Shown: piece by piece, positions 24,400 through 34,610 of the stretch
How the letters are laid out: each line of letters begins with the position of its first letter
Position numbering within the stretch: position 1 is the first letter of the stretch
Assembly: GCF_036323735.1 (NCBI RefSeq)
Contig: NC_086028.1
Coordinates: 41,866,001 to 41,930,000, forward strand
Length of the DNA: 64,000 nucleotides
DNA from: Rattus norvegicus
Taxonomy: Eukaryota; Chordata; Mammalia; Rodentia; Muridae
Direction of reading: 5' to 3'
Notes under the pieces: generated by a model
The model's database searches: none
What the model was told of the DNA's origin: nothing
Seen by the model: only the letters and a program-made list of their open reading frames with translations
Translations under genes and position numbers: made by a program

Positions 24400-24755
24400 T
24401 GGTTACCTGCATAAGATCAAGCTAAAAGCCCATCATAGATGGGGAGGTGACCTTCATGTGCCACCCTTTACTGAGAAGCTACCTGTAGTTGAAAGTTTTC
24501 GGGAGAGACTCATTCTTTTCTGAGGATGTAGACATTGATAGAGTCTCCACACTCCAGTGGGTGGCCCCACGCGGTGCACAGATGGACAATTCTAACTGGA
24601 CTTCCATGGGTTACATAAATAAATAAAAAGACGTGAAGTTGTGAGAGGGTCATGTTGGCAGAGATGTGGAGGCAGTTGAGAGGAGCAATAGGGTAGACCT
24701 GATGATATCACAATTCATGTTTTACATGTATTAAATTCTCAGGAATAAAGAAAAA
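24400..24755 (+). mobile_element. Nested LINE-1 (Lx-type) 3' UTR insertion
   Basis: Text of a murid LINE-1 3' UTR: AGATCAAGCTAAAAGCCC, CTCCAGTGGGTGGCCCCACG and a terminal GTATTAAATTCTCAGGAATAA AG. It splits the linker and RT parts of the older LINE-1, so it arrived later as a 5'-truncated insertion. Confidence 0.65.
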
Positions 24756-24995
24756 TTAAATGTTTTTTGGTAAAGTGATTATAAAACTAATTTAAAGCCA
24801 CATTAAAAAAGATCAGATAGTATAATCAGGTTGGTTTCTCTCAGAGGATGCAAGGATGATTCAACATATGCAAATCAATCAAGGTAACACAGCACACAGA
24901 GAGATGCACAGACAGAAGTAACATGATCATGTCAATAGAGGCAGAAATAAAATCCAGCATCCCTTCATCATAAAACCCCCAATGAAATTAGGAAT

Positions 24996-25011
24996 GAAAG
25001 TAAGATACCTC
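24996..25011 (+). repeat. Target-site duplication, left copy
   Basis: GAAAGTAAGATACCTC, identical to 25490-25505. Marks the left edge of the retrocopy. Confidence 0.9.
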
Positions 25012-25489
25012 CATAACTGTAATTTTGCTACTGTTATGAATCATAATGTCAATAGTCTTAGAGACAGAGGTTTGCCAAAGGGGTCATGACTCACAGGCTG
25101 AGAATTGCTATTTTAATATAACAGAAACAAGATCCTTTCTGAAAGTTGTTCTAATAAGCCCACCTACAGAGTATTAGCAAGGAGTTGCATAGCTGTGCTG
25201 AGCTATAAATGCCACAAAAGACAAACTCTCAGGACAAGTGTACTTATCATAATTGCCTGTTCTCCTATGTATTACTCTGTCACAGAACTTTTAAAAATTT
25301 GAATTATATCATACATACCTCATTAGGTATGCAAATATTATATGCATGTATGAAACATGATGATGAGACCCATATGTATTATGATGTAAAGTATAATATT
25401 TTTAAAATACACATGTATGCATATAGTCATATTCTCATGAAATCAATTACCCTAAATAAAGTGAAATATATTTAAATTCATAAAAAAAA
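25012..25489 (+). mobile_element. Polyadenylated retrocopy of unknown transcript, with 16-bp TSD
   Basis: A 478-bp insert between perfect 16-bp direct repeats. It ends in an A8 tail (25482-25489) placed 21 nt after an AATAAA signal at 25455-25460, the signature of an mRNA-like transcript reverse-transcribed by LINE-1. The first ~100 bp match the 3' half of a rodent hAT-type DNA element (probably URR1: ACTGTAATTTTGCTACTGTT ATGAATCATAATG and CAAAGGGGTCATGACTCACA). The other ~380 bp are AT-rich and unrecognised. The source gene is unknown. Confidence 0.75.
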
Positions 25490-25505
25490 GAAAGTAAGAT
25501 ACCTC
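25490..25505 (+). repeat. Target-site duplication, right copy
   Basis: GAAAGTAAGATACCTC directly after the A-tail. LINE-1 ORF2 text resumes here (CAAAACAATAAAGGC). Confidence 0.9.
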
Positions 25506-25904
25506 AAAACAATAAAGGCTTCCCTGACAAACCTACAACCAATGTTATACATAGTGGGGGTTGCAGAAAGCATTTTCTGTAAAGTTGGGAATGAGATGGT
25601 GGTGGTATCCACTTTCTTCATTCATTTTAAATACAGTGTTTGGAGTCTTGGTGCTATAAAGCAAAAGAGAGAAATAGAAAAAATACAAAGTAGAAAGAAA
25701 TACGTCCAATTATCTCTATGGACCTGTATTGAAAAGAATAAAGATTCTATTAGGAGACTCTTTGATCTGATAAAAATATTTCAACAAATTGTAAGGATGT
25801 GAAAACATACAAAGTCAATAGCTGTTCTATACATCTATAATGTACTTGCTGAAAGATGAATTTTAAGTCCCATTTATACTTTCGAAATAAAAATACATAG
25901 GTAT

Positions 25905-26275
25905 TAGCTCCCCTGTCATTGCTGTGGTAAAATATTCTGACAGAAAACTCAGGGAAGAAAAAGTCTATTTTGGACCACAATTCCAGATGGATGGACTCCT
26001 GTCGTGAAGAGGAAGGCAGGGAAGGCATGGCAGCAGAAACAGGAAGCCAGACGATCACACAGCAACTGCACACAGGAAGCAGGGAACAGGGAGTAAGAGG
26101 AGGCTATAATGCTCCAAAGCCCACCCACAGTGTGGCACATCCCCCAGCAACATTACACCTACTAAAGACTCCATGGCCTCCCCAAATAGCACTGTCAGCT
26201 GGCACCAAAGTGTTCAAACACATGAGACTACGGGGAACATTTCAAACTCAAACAGAAACAACCCAGGAATGAGCC
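25905..26275 (+). repeat. Rodent interspersed repeat nested in LINE-1
   Basis: Begins CATTGCTGTGGTAAAATATTCTG and shows CCACAGTGTGGCACATCCCC and CACCTACTAAAGACTCCATG; same family type as 18175. LINE-1 text is found on both sides. Confidence 0.55.
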
Positions 26276-26700
26276 TAACAGGGAGTTAAAAGGCCTCCAT
26301 AATTAAACCTCAAAACGTTGATGAATAAATGAATAAGACAACTAGAGATGGAAGAGTCCCTCCCTCCCCTCACTCATGGATCAGCAGAATTATAATGGGC
26401 AAAGAGCCTCAAGTGACTTCCAAAGCCAGCACAGTCTCCATATAAATTCCAAAGGCCCCCTTCAGAGCAATAGAAAATGCAGCACCCGGTCTCAAATTAC
26501 ATCATAGGGCCAGAGTGGCCCAACCTTCATGGTAATGGCACAAAAACATGACAACTAAATGATACAACATTGAGGCTCTAAAAATAGACCCATGCCACCT
26601 AAAGTGTGGTGTCAGAAACACACATCAGAGCAAGAGCAACCTCGTCAGCCAGGGGTGACTGGGAAGCTAGATTCCTACAAGTAGCCAAATGAGTGTGGGG

Positions 26701-26704
<4 letters not shown>

Positions 26705-26795
<91 letters not shown>

Positions 26796-26821
26796 AAAAA
26801 AAAAATAAATAAATAAATAAA
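26705..26821 (+). repeat. (CT)n, (CA)n and (AAAT)n microsatellites
   Basis: (CT)n 26705-26750, (CA)n 26751-26790, then an A-rich run and AAAT units to 26821. Lies within the LINE-1 3' part; LINE-1 text (AACTCAAAATAGATCAAAGA) resumes next. Confidence 0.95.
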
Positions 26822-27294
26822 CTCAAAATAGATCAAAGACCTTCATTCACTTAAGACCCCAAACTCTGAATCTGCTAAATGGAATTGGAGGGAAAACCTT
26901 TAAACGTAGGGATTGCCCAAGGACTCTCTGTAAAGAACCCCCAGTAGGTTAGGGCCTGACAAATGGGGTTGTGCACAATTAAAAATCTCCTGGACTTCAA
27001 AACAGACAATTAGCAAGGGAAGAAAGAGCCCCCAGAACAGGAAAATAAAACCATTCACTATTTATCTGCTAGGAGATTAAAATCCAGAACTTACAAGGAA
27101 CACATAAGGCTCAATACTAAAAAACAAAACAAATCATCTGATCAATAACGGCAGCATTGGAGCGAACAGACTGTTCTCAAAAGAAGTATAAATAACCAAG
27201 AAATGGGCGGAAATCTGTTCAACATTCTTAGCCATGAGGGAGAACAAACCAAATTCACACTGAGTCTCTGCTCGCTCCAGTCAAAATGGCTAAA

Positions 27295-27505
27295 ACTGTG
27301 CTGGTGAGATAGCTCCAGAGGCACAAATGCATGGAGCAAAGCCCAGACACCCAAACTCAAGTCTTAGAAAGTACATGGTGGGAAGAGACAACCAACATCT
27401 CCTGCAAGTTGGTTTCTGACCTTCCTATGCACACACACTTGTGCACAGATACACACAAAATAAACAAGTGTGCACTAAAACATAAAGATTCTTTCTTGGA
27501 TAAAA
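27295..27505 (+). repeat. B3/B2-type SINE
   Basis: TGCTGGTGAGATAGCTCCAG head, then CTCCTGCAAGTTGGTTTCTGACC and CACACACTTGTGCACAGATA tail typical of B3/B2. Confidence 0.65.
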
Positions 27506-27523
27506 AACGTAATAGCTGAGATG

Positions 27524-27700
27524 AGGAAAGCGATGCTGGGTATGAGGACTCATGCGTCTGAGTTCCAGCATCCAGGAAGCAAAGGCAGGCAGTTTTCTGT
27601 AAGTTGGAGGCCAACCTGGGTCACAGCGTGAGTTCTAGACCAGCCACAGCTACATAATGAGACCCTGTCTTGGAAGACAAAAGAAGAAAGGAAACAAATA
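27524..27700 (+). repeat. B1 SINE
   Basis: 7SL-derived text: GCTGGGTATGAGGACTCATG, CAGGAAGCAAAGGCAGGCAG, CTACATAATGAGACCCTGTC, then an A-rich tail. Confidence 0.8.
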
Positions 27701-28117
27701 CTACACCTGCTAGTAGTAAAAACTTATTTAAAAAAAAATAAAGAAAGAACAAGGCACACCCTACTTGTGGGATGTCAACCAGCCAGCATGACTATTCCTC
27801 AAGATTTAAAAATGAAGTACAATACAGTCACACCGAATGCACCTGTGATTGTCACAGAGATGCAGACACTGTGCTTAGTCCAACGTTGTTCACAGTAGCC
27901 AAGGTGCCCAGCAACAGATGAATGAGTGATGAGTGTGCTGTATGCACCAAGGAGTTTCACTCAGACTGGAATAAGAATGAAATTCTTTCATTTGCAGAAA
28001 TTGGTCAGAACTGGAGGGTATCCTATTAAGTGAAGAAAGGCAGGTTCAGAAAGCAAAGTACTACAAGTTTCTCTCACAGGCAGAATACAGATTTTAAAAC
28101 ATAAAAATGTATAACTT

Positions 28118-28250
28118 CAGGGGCTGGAGAGATGATTCAGTGATTAAGAGCACTTGCTGCCCTTCTGATCTCCATGGTCACTGCATGCGAGTGATGCACA
28201 CTTATCCATGTAGACACTCGGGTATAGTATAAAATAAAGATAAATTTATA
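28118..28250 (+). repeat. B2 SINE
   Basis: GGGGCTGGAGAGATGATTCA GTGATTAAGAGCACTTGCTG is an almost intact B2 head; the body is shortened and ends in AATAAAGATAAA. Confidence 0.85.
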
Positions 28251-29039
28251 TAAATTTACATTGATATGGAAATAAATAAGCCCAAAATATCTATGTATAT
28301 AGCAAAGAGGGTTATTTGGATAATTTTCTTTGCCAGTATATAAGACACTAAATGATATAATCCAATCACTGGGGACAAAATAAATTCGAGGTGCAAGTCA
28401 TCCAGAAGCTCCCAGGGCCATCCATCACACCGACCTGTTTTATCATCTCTGTGGTGTTTATGGCCTGCTGACATCTTCTTCGTTCATCTATTTATACATT
28501 TACCATCTGGCTTCCTCCTGAAATGGCAGCTCAGCTCAGCGAGGTCACTGGAACCTTGCCTTGCTATCTGAGATATGGTCCAGCACATTACCCAATGCTT
28601 AACATGAAGTCTGTGGCCAGTGGGTGTTTGTTGAACCAATCACAGAAGGCTGTAGATAGGGGTGAGGTGAGAAGGTATCCAGAAAACATGCAGAGAGTTG
28701 GGGAGACCTGCAGGGCCCATTCATGTATAGTCCATGGATAAAGAAAGTCCAAAGAACATTCACTGGTGATAAGGTTCGTGAGGTCACTGAGGGGAAGGAC
28801 CCTACCCTCACAATATCCTTTTCAGTAAGTGACTTTGCGTGCATTTACCTGTGTCCTCCTCACTGTGGGAAGCCTCCCACACCAAATACCTTATTCTATC
28901 CCCTGTTCACTGTGCACCAGCTTCACGCTGTCAGGGTTTGATAAGTACTTTTGAGGTAAAAATGAGTCAAAGTAATAAGTCAGCCATTGGATAGGACCAG
29001 CATGGAAGCCACCATCAGGTCGAGATGCACACGTCACTC

Positions 29040-29470
29040 TTTTATTGGTCCAACGTCATCTTCCATCGATTTACCCCCTGCTTCCTTCTGCATTCCTACG
29101 TTGCAAATTTTTTCCGTAGCTACACTCCCTGAACGTCATGGGCTCTGAAATATCTTTTATTTGCTGTTTTGTCTTTATTGGGAGCTGAATGGGCTTTTGA
29201 TAAAGGTATCTCCTTGTTGAAGAGACGGCAAGCCATTTGACAAGGAAATGGAAGAGTAATGAAGAATTATTAATAAAACCATCCCCTTGGTGGTTTCTGA
29301 GCTCCAGTGTCTGGAATCTAGCCTCACCACTATTCCAGTGTGAGCATCGTGTGAGCATGCATTCAATTATTCCCCACATGAAAAAAAAATGTGAGCCGTT
29401 ATTCGCATACATCCAATTAAGGAGATGTCTGAATGTGGATTTTAATAACCTTGAGAATGTATTCAGTTAG
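29040..29470. other. AT-rich unique sequence, candidate conserved non-coding element
   Basis: About 430 bp without recognised repeats, with several retained CpGs and TAAT-type words (e.g. GAATTATTAATAAAACC). It lies 0.5-0.95 kb before exon 5. Conservation is only a guess from texture. Confidence 0.3.
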
Positions 29471-29754
29471 GCCAGGAGCTTGGCTACCTCTCATATATTT
29501 CATGTCTTGTTGTAGCAGTACATGGGGAAGAGTCATCAAGCAGGGTATACAAACCCAATTCGATGATTTAAAACAAAAGAAAGGAAGAAATAGATCAAGT
29601 TAATACCAGGCTTGCCATGGCCAGAACCAAGGCGGGAGACCTCAACCGTTCCTCGTGAGTGGTGTGTCAAGCCGTCCCGGCAAACCTGGGGAAGCTCTCG
29701 CCATAAATATTTTCTCTGACTTCAAGATAATTTCAGATAGTCAGCATTTGCAGT

Positions 29755-29775
29755 GGGGGAGGGGAGGGGTTAGGG
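29755..29775 (+). promoter_or_regulatory. Strong G-quadruplex motif upstream of exon 5
   Basis: Four G-runs of 5, 4, 4 and 3 separated by A, A and TTA on the RNA-sense strand. Loops of 1, 1 and 3 predict a stable structure in DNA or pre-mRNA. It ends 215 bp before the exon 5 acceptor. Any role in splicing is inference. Confidence 0.6.
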
Positions 29776-29990
29776 AAAAGAGTCAAGGGTTAGAGTGTTT
29801 ACAGTATAAATGTGAGGAACAGAGTCCTGAACCAGGACACCTGCATCACCCACCATCGGTGCCTGGTACGGATGTTATAGTCCTGTGTGCTCAGGACAGA
29901 GAAGCCATGTTGTAAGTAGCTGGTGGACACTGTTTTTGTCACTGTCGCTGTCTGTGTGACTGATGAGTACCCTCCCATTTTGTCTTTCAG

Positions 29991-30044
29991 ATCGTGAAGC
30001 TAGAAAAGAATGGCATCGGGTACCACTACATCCTCGCCAATCTG
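29991..30044 (+). CDS. Gria1: Gria1 exon 5: GluA1 amino-terminal domain, residues 216-233
   Basis: A very short exon of 54 bp, 18 whole codons, IVKLEKNGIGYHYILANL. It is phase 0 at both ends, so skipping it would delete 18 residues without shifting the frame. The segment belongs to the hinge and lobe region of the extracellular domain. The acceptor is a strong pyrimidine tract (CCTCCCATTTTGTCTTTCAG) and the donor is CTG|GTGAGT. It lies between two of the largest introns here (10.7 and 17.9 kb), so correct recognition probably leans on intronic enhancer elements. A strong G-quadruplex motif lies 215 bp upstream on the transcribed-sense strand. Read-through would meet a stop after 16 codons. 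Confidence 0.98.
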
Positions 30045-30261
30045 GTGAGTAGAGCAGGACAAGCTGGCTGGTCCTGTGCTCCCCACGCCTGAGCCCGAGC
30101 TTGCCTCACACTCGCCTGATGTGAACCATGAGGGAGGACGGGGGCAGTTCGCTAGGACATCGCTACATCTCAGAGACACCAAATCTAACTTTCCTTCCAT
30201 CCTTCTGCTCTGGTTTCTGTTTTTTGTTGCTGGGGGGGGCCAAAACATACCTTGTCAAAAA

Positions 30262-30670
30262 GTAATTTAAGGGATGAAGGCTGTTGTTTCAGCTTACAGT
30301 TCCAGGTCGTCATCCATCCATCCCTGTGGGGAAGTCCAGGAAAGAATTTGAAACAGCTGCTCACTTCCCATCCAGGCTAGAACAGAGAGAAATGGATGTA
30401 GGGCTGACTCGCTTGCGTGTGCTCAGCTCAACTTCCCCACGAGTTCAGCAACCCCTCCCCCAGTTCGGCACCCATGCCGCCCACAATTGGTTGGGTCTTC
30501 CCACAGCAATCACTTGATTAGGAAAGAATCCCTCACAGATATGCCCAGAGGTCAAGCCAATGCAGGCAGTCTCTCACTGAGACTCTCTTTCCAGGAGACA
30601 ACTATGAACTCTCTTCCTGTGTCAAGTCAACAGCTGAATCTGACCATGACAATGGTCACAGGTCCCCCTT
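30262..30670 (+). repeat. Rodent interspersed repeat (second family, not named)
   Basis: CAGCTTACAGTTCCAGGTCG, a GCCCACAATTGGTTGGGTCTTCC segment, ATCACTTGATTAGGAAAGAA and TGTGTCAAGTCAACAGCTGA follow the order of a common murid repeat. Confidence 0.6.
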
Positions 30671-31359
30671 CAAACTGCAGCGGACTGCCCATTGGGAGAT
30701 AGCTTGCTGGAGGCTGGAATGCAGGCCCTTATCCCTCAGTCTAGCTCCCTCTTAATAGCTCTGGCTTTAGGAAATCACCACATCTGGCAATGGACATTAA
30801 ATGTCTGGATCCAACTGGTTTTGAACTTAATGGTTGTTTTACTACTCGAGAGTTCAGACATTTAAATCATAATTAGGCTAAAACTGACAAATCTTTAACC
30901 AGGAACTGTCTTAGGGTGTCTGTGTTAATATCAGTTTAGAGAGCTTTTTGGTTTTTTTTTTTTTCATTTCATATACAGTCTAGATAAGCTATGTCTTAAA
31001 AAATGTTTTCACTTTAGCACACTGCAGCTGTTTATTGGGTGCCATTATTTTACATGCCACAGAGATGGCTGGGTGTTTCAAATCTTTACATACTGCATCT
31101 GTGTAAGTCGGCTTCAGCAATTGTCTTTCCTGTCAAGTCTAATTTTCTTGTGTCATGGTTTCCACTTTTATCTTTTATGTCATCAGTGTTGATTCTTCTA
31201 GCCCTTAGCCTCCATAGTCAAACGCAATATTCATTTGTACTCAGACCCATAGTTTAGAGACTTTCTTAAGATTAAAATCCATAGACTACACAACACCACA
31301 CACTAAGTTACAGCGCTCAACTCTATGGTTCTGTGTAAATTTGTGGGGTTATGAAGCCA

Positions 31360-31860
31360 TCACACCTTCATTTTAAACACTCCACCACCACCACCCCAAA
31401 AACACCCATGCTTGTCAATAGTCATTGCATGGCTCACTCTCCAAGCTCCTCCAGCCCCATGCAATCACTAATGTACATTCTATCTCCGTGTATCCCTTTT
31501 GTATTGCCAGACAGTAGTTCATTATAGAGAGCCTGTTTTGCACATCCATTACACAGCTGATGGACTTCTAAGTCATTATCATCTCAGGGCTGTATAAAAA
31601 CTGCTGTAAAAACACCTGTGACATACATCTAGGCAGGGGACTGCTGGGCTGTGTGCTGAAGTCTGTGCTTAACACTATCATCGACTCCACAGTTCTTCCC
31701 CAAAGTGACTACAGCTGCCATCAAAACCTGAACCCATAACACACACAACTATGAATCCATTTCCATTGATGTTCACTCCTTGTTCAAATTGTCTTCACTG
31801 TCCTTGTCTGTCTTAACTTTTCATGTTCCATTCAGTCATGATGTTTACCAGGTTTTAATT
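31360..31860 (-). repeat. Ancient LINE-1 (L1M-type) 3' region
   Basis: Reverse-oriented text recognisable from mammalian L1M elements: CATGCAATCACTAATGTACA TTCTATC, TCATTATAGAGAGCC, ACAGCTGATGGACTTCTAAG, GGGGACTGCTGGGC and CCAAAGTGACTACAGCTGCC. Confidence 0.65.
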
Positions 31861-31949
31861 TATAAAAAAAATTTAAATGCTAAACTTACTGAACTAAACA
31901 TATAGCCATGTTCAGTTTTAGTCAGGGTATCTTGCTCTGAGTGATGGAG

Positions 31950-31992
31950 AGAGAGGGGTGAGGAGGGGGAAGGGGAGAGGGAGAGGGAGAGA
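31950..31992 (+). repeat. GA/GGGGA-rich tract with G-quadruplex motif
   Basis: G-runs of 5, 4, 3 and 3 at 31965-31987 with short AA/AGA loops on the RNA-sense strand. Confidence 0.6.
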
Positions 31993-32365
31993 GAATCGGT
32001 ATTTTATACTATACAGTGCAAAAGACATCATTAGTTGAATTAAGGCACATGGTCTGTGTCTAAATGTGGGGTCCAGACATCTGTCTAACCCTTAAAATTC
32101 TGCCCTGCCTGCTCGACAGCCTTAGCCTGGCTTTCTCTCTTTCTAGCCTCTAAACCTTCCTTGCCTTGGATGCCCCATTCAAAGTCAGGGTTGGAACTCA
32201 GAAGGGCTTAATGGGAAAGGTTAATTTAGACTCAGGTGTCAATGGCTAAATCCATCATCTTTTCAAGATATTTGCATTTTAATGAATGATGTCTGTTTGG
32301 AATCTTTATGGGGAAGCCAAACATCTCAACCACAAAAGACCATTCGCAAAAATAGAATTGTTCTT

Positions 32366-32380
32366 AAGAACTAAGGAAAC
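32366..32380 (+). repeat. ID SINE target-site duplication, left
   Basis: AAGAACTAAGGAAAC, repeated exactly at 32470-32484. Confidence 0.9.
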
Positions 32381-32382
32381 CA

Positions 32383-32469
32383 GGGGATGGGGATTTAGCT
32401 CAGTGGTAGAGCGCTTGTCTAGCAAGCGCAAGGCCCTGGGTTCAGTCCTCAGCTCCGGAAAAAAAAAAA
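32383..32469 (+). mobile_element. ID SINE (BC1-type), young insertion
   Basis: GGGGATGGGGATTTAGCTCA starts a full ID element with tRNA-like A box (TAGCTCAGTGGTAGAGCG) and B box (GGTTCAGTCC), then a run of A. Perfect 15-bp target-site duplication. The body differs at few positions from the rat ID consensus I remember. It is a tRNA-derived SINE, not a tRNA gene. Confidence 0.95.
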
Positions 32470-32484
32470 AAGAACTAAGGAAAC
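32470..32484 (+). repeat. ID SINE target-site duplication, right
   Basis: Identical to 32366-32380; its first A is shared with the A-tail. Confidence 0.9.
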
Positions 32485-32969
32485 TTGTGATATCCTTCAT
32501 ATTCCAGATCCACAGTGCTGAATGGGACCATGGAAGTCAGTTCCACCAGATTCTCTGTTACTTGTAGGAAAACAGAATCATCAAGGGAGTGTGGTCCAGC
32601 CAGTGCCATGCAGAAGTAAGCAGTGTTGGTAGGCTAGCGCCAAAGTTTAGTGACAACATCTGATGTTCTAGGACACCAACTGTTTGGGAAGACACAGAAC
32701 ATGAGGCATGCACAGTTACCTCTGTTCAAATCACAGAAACTATCCACTGTCCTCAGAGCCTTTGAAGGAAGAACCCACCACCAGCCCTCATCTGTCACCA
32801 AGGGACCCCTCAGCCACAGCATCCCTAAGTCAGACCCTCAGGATACCCTATCCTTCTGATCCACATTTTTTGTCTTCTGACCTAATGAGTTCTCAGATCC
32901 TCACAACTGCCACTAATCGGCTACAAATTGCAAACACCAACCAGATAGGAAAGACTGACGTGTTCCAAT

Positions 32970-33180
32970 AGATTAGCTGATAATTAGGCTTCAACGTCCT
33001 AATTAATTCAGTTTGAAACATGGTAGAGGATGTGCTCAGTTTCCTTTCCCCTTCAGAGGAATATCACGATTTATAAGATGATAATTTTTAGAAATTCAGC
33101 CACATAATTAGCTGGCTGCTGCATGGAGATGGCCCTCTTCTTCGGGGCATGGAAGCTAGGGTGCAATTATAGATTAAGGA
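32970..33180. promoter_or_regulatory. Cluster of TAAT/ATTA homeodomain-type words (candidate enhancer)
   Basis: GATAATTAGGC, CCTAATTAATTCAG, ACATAATTAGCTGG and GCAATTATAGATTAAGG lie within about 200 bp of repeat-free sequence. Homeodomain factors bind such cores. Function is inferred only. Confidence 0.3.
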
Positions 33181-33439
33181 ACAGAAGCCCTTTGGAAAGA
33201 ATGAGCCTGATTCGCAGTCCTTTCTATTGGGTCAGAAGGTCTGGGCTTCAGAGCAATCCCCAGCAATCTTCCCTCTAGTCACTTGGGAGAATGCTGTGGG
33301 ATTCAAATCCCCAACAGTGGCTTTCAAAGCTGCCTGAGGGAGGAGGGAAGGAGAATAGATGGACAGAAAGGCTTACGAAGAAGGAGTCCGAAGGATCTAA
33401 ACCCTGCTTTGTGCCCCGAGATGTCACTCTCGCTTGGCA

Positions 33440-33560
33440 AGCTTTCTGCTAGCCACCAAGCCTCAAACCTCAGTTTATCCATTTGTCTGTTAAAAATAGT
33501 AGTCCTCTATCTCCTGTGGTTGTCATCAGGAAAGGACCAAGTGTATTGGCTGATGATACC
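33440..33560 (+). repeat. MIR SINE, ancient
   Basis: CAAACCTCAGTTTATCCATT TGTCTGTTAAAAATAGTAGT, then GTGGTTGTCATCAGGAA matches the MIR 3' part. Confidence 0.65.
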
Positions 33561-33604
33561 ATGTCTTAAGAAGTCAAGTGGACCACACTGGTGGAAACCA
33601 TTTC

Positions 33605-34610
33605 TAAAATATTTCTTTTATATTTTGAGATTATAATTTAATTAAATCATCCCCCTTTCCCTTTTCCTCCCTCTAAATCCTCTCAGGTACCACTCCCTAC
33701 TCTCTTTCACGAATAAAATATATTCATAGATACACCCTGATCGGTCATGTTACTTACATGTATGTTTTCAGAGCTGACCCTTTGGTGGTGGATAACCAGT
33801 CGCTGTGCTATTCTTCCACTCTCAGCCTTTCTTAGTTGTCTATATGGGGTTGAAGACTCCTGATCTTTCCCCATCTATGTTAGCATGTCTACTGCTGTGA
33901 TCCTTGTTCAGCTCATGCTTGGGCAGTCATGTTGATAAAACTTTACGGGGGTAGCTTCTGATATTCCTAGGAGATACAATCCCCCAGCAAACTCTTTGTT
34001 CCTCGGGCTCTTATATCTCCATACTCTCTCTTCTACAATGATCCCTGAGCCTCAGGAGTGGGAATTCTGTCGTAGATGTACCCACTGGGACCGGGCTTCA
34101 CAACTCTGCGTTTTGATTGATGTAGCTTTCTGTAGTGGTCCTCATCTTTTACAAATAGAAGCTTCTCTGAGGATGGGTGAGGACTACATGTATCTATGGG
34201 TATAAGGACAAATATTTAGAATGTAGTTAATAGTGGCTATAACTTCTTGAAGATCCATGACTTTACTAAGCCTCGGTAGTAGCTAGTTTTTCAGTACCAA
34301 GCATGACCTCCCTCTGTAGAATGGGCCTGAAGTCCAATTAGAGAGCTGTTGGTTACCATCAAAGTATGCGTGCCACTAGTGCATGTATAGGGTTATTATG
34401 CCATGTTGGTCCTTGTGGTTCATATGTATGTATCTTGGCTGGGTAGGACTGTTGGTTGCTTTCTTCTTTTGGAAACCTGCATGGTGCCTTTTGATACCAT
34501 GAAAACTAGTCTTCAGAGAATAGGCTTCCAGATCAGTTCCACCTCTGGGGCCTCTGAGTCCTGCATCCGAAGTGCATGATACCTTCAGCAACAGGGACTT
34601 ACCCTAGGTG
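33605..34610 (-). mobile_element. Murid LINE-1 UTR-derived fragment (Lx-type)
   Basis: About 1 kb of text common in murid genomes, e.g. CCTAGGAGATACAATCCCCC AGCAAACTC, TTTTGATTGATGTAGCTTTC, GGGTATAAGGACAAATATTTAGAA and CCAATTAGAGAGCTGTTGGT. The edge at 33605 reads like the reversed LINE-1 3' end. Exact placement within LINE-1 is uncertain. Confidence 0.6.

Larger units (their letters stand above)
22640..28110 (+). mobile_element. Decayed LINE-1 (mostly ORF2), interrupted by nested insertions
   Basis: Plus-oriented LINE-1 that I can follow through ORF2: endonuclease-region text near 22890-23690, the pre-RT linker at 24010-24258 (peptide ENLEEITEFLEAYDLP then LPKLF), RT text at 24790-25010 (GGATGCAAGGATGATTCAAC, CATGATCATGTCAATAG), further RT at 25505-25895, and the 3' part at 26280-27290 and 27720-28110 (CAACAGATGAATGAGTG, TCATTTGCAG). 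Stops and indels throughout mean no protein is made. Interruptions: a LINE-1 3' UTR (24400-24755), a retrocopy (25012-25489), a rodent repeat (25905-26275), simple repeats, and B3 and B1 SINEs. The 5' edge is uncertain. Confidence 0.8.
19254..29990 (+). other. Gria1: Gria1 intron 4 (10737 bp)
   Basis: GTAATG...TTTCAG. 19260-20890 and 21480-22640 contain nothing I can name. 22640-28110 is an old LINE-1 with nested insertions. 28260-29990 is mostly unique sequence, with an AT-rich possible conserved element at 29040-29470 and a G-quadruplex motif at 29755-29775. Confidence 0.95.

Noticed and set aside
33283..33636. 117-codon frame in intron 5
   Set aside because: Overlaps a MIR in its middle and runs into a LINE-1 fragment at its end; no coding signal.
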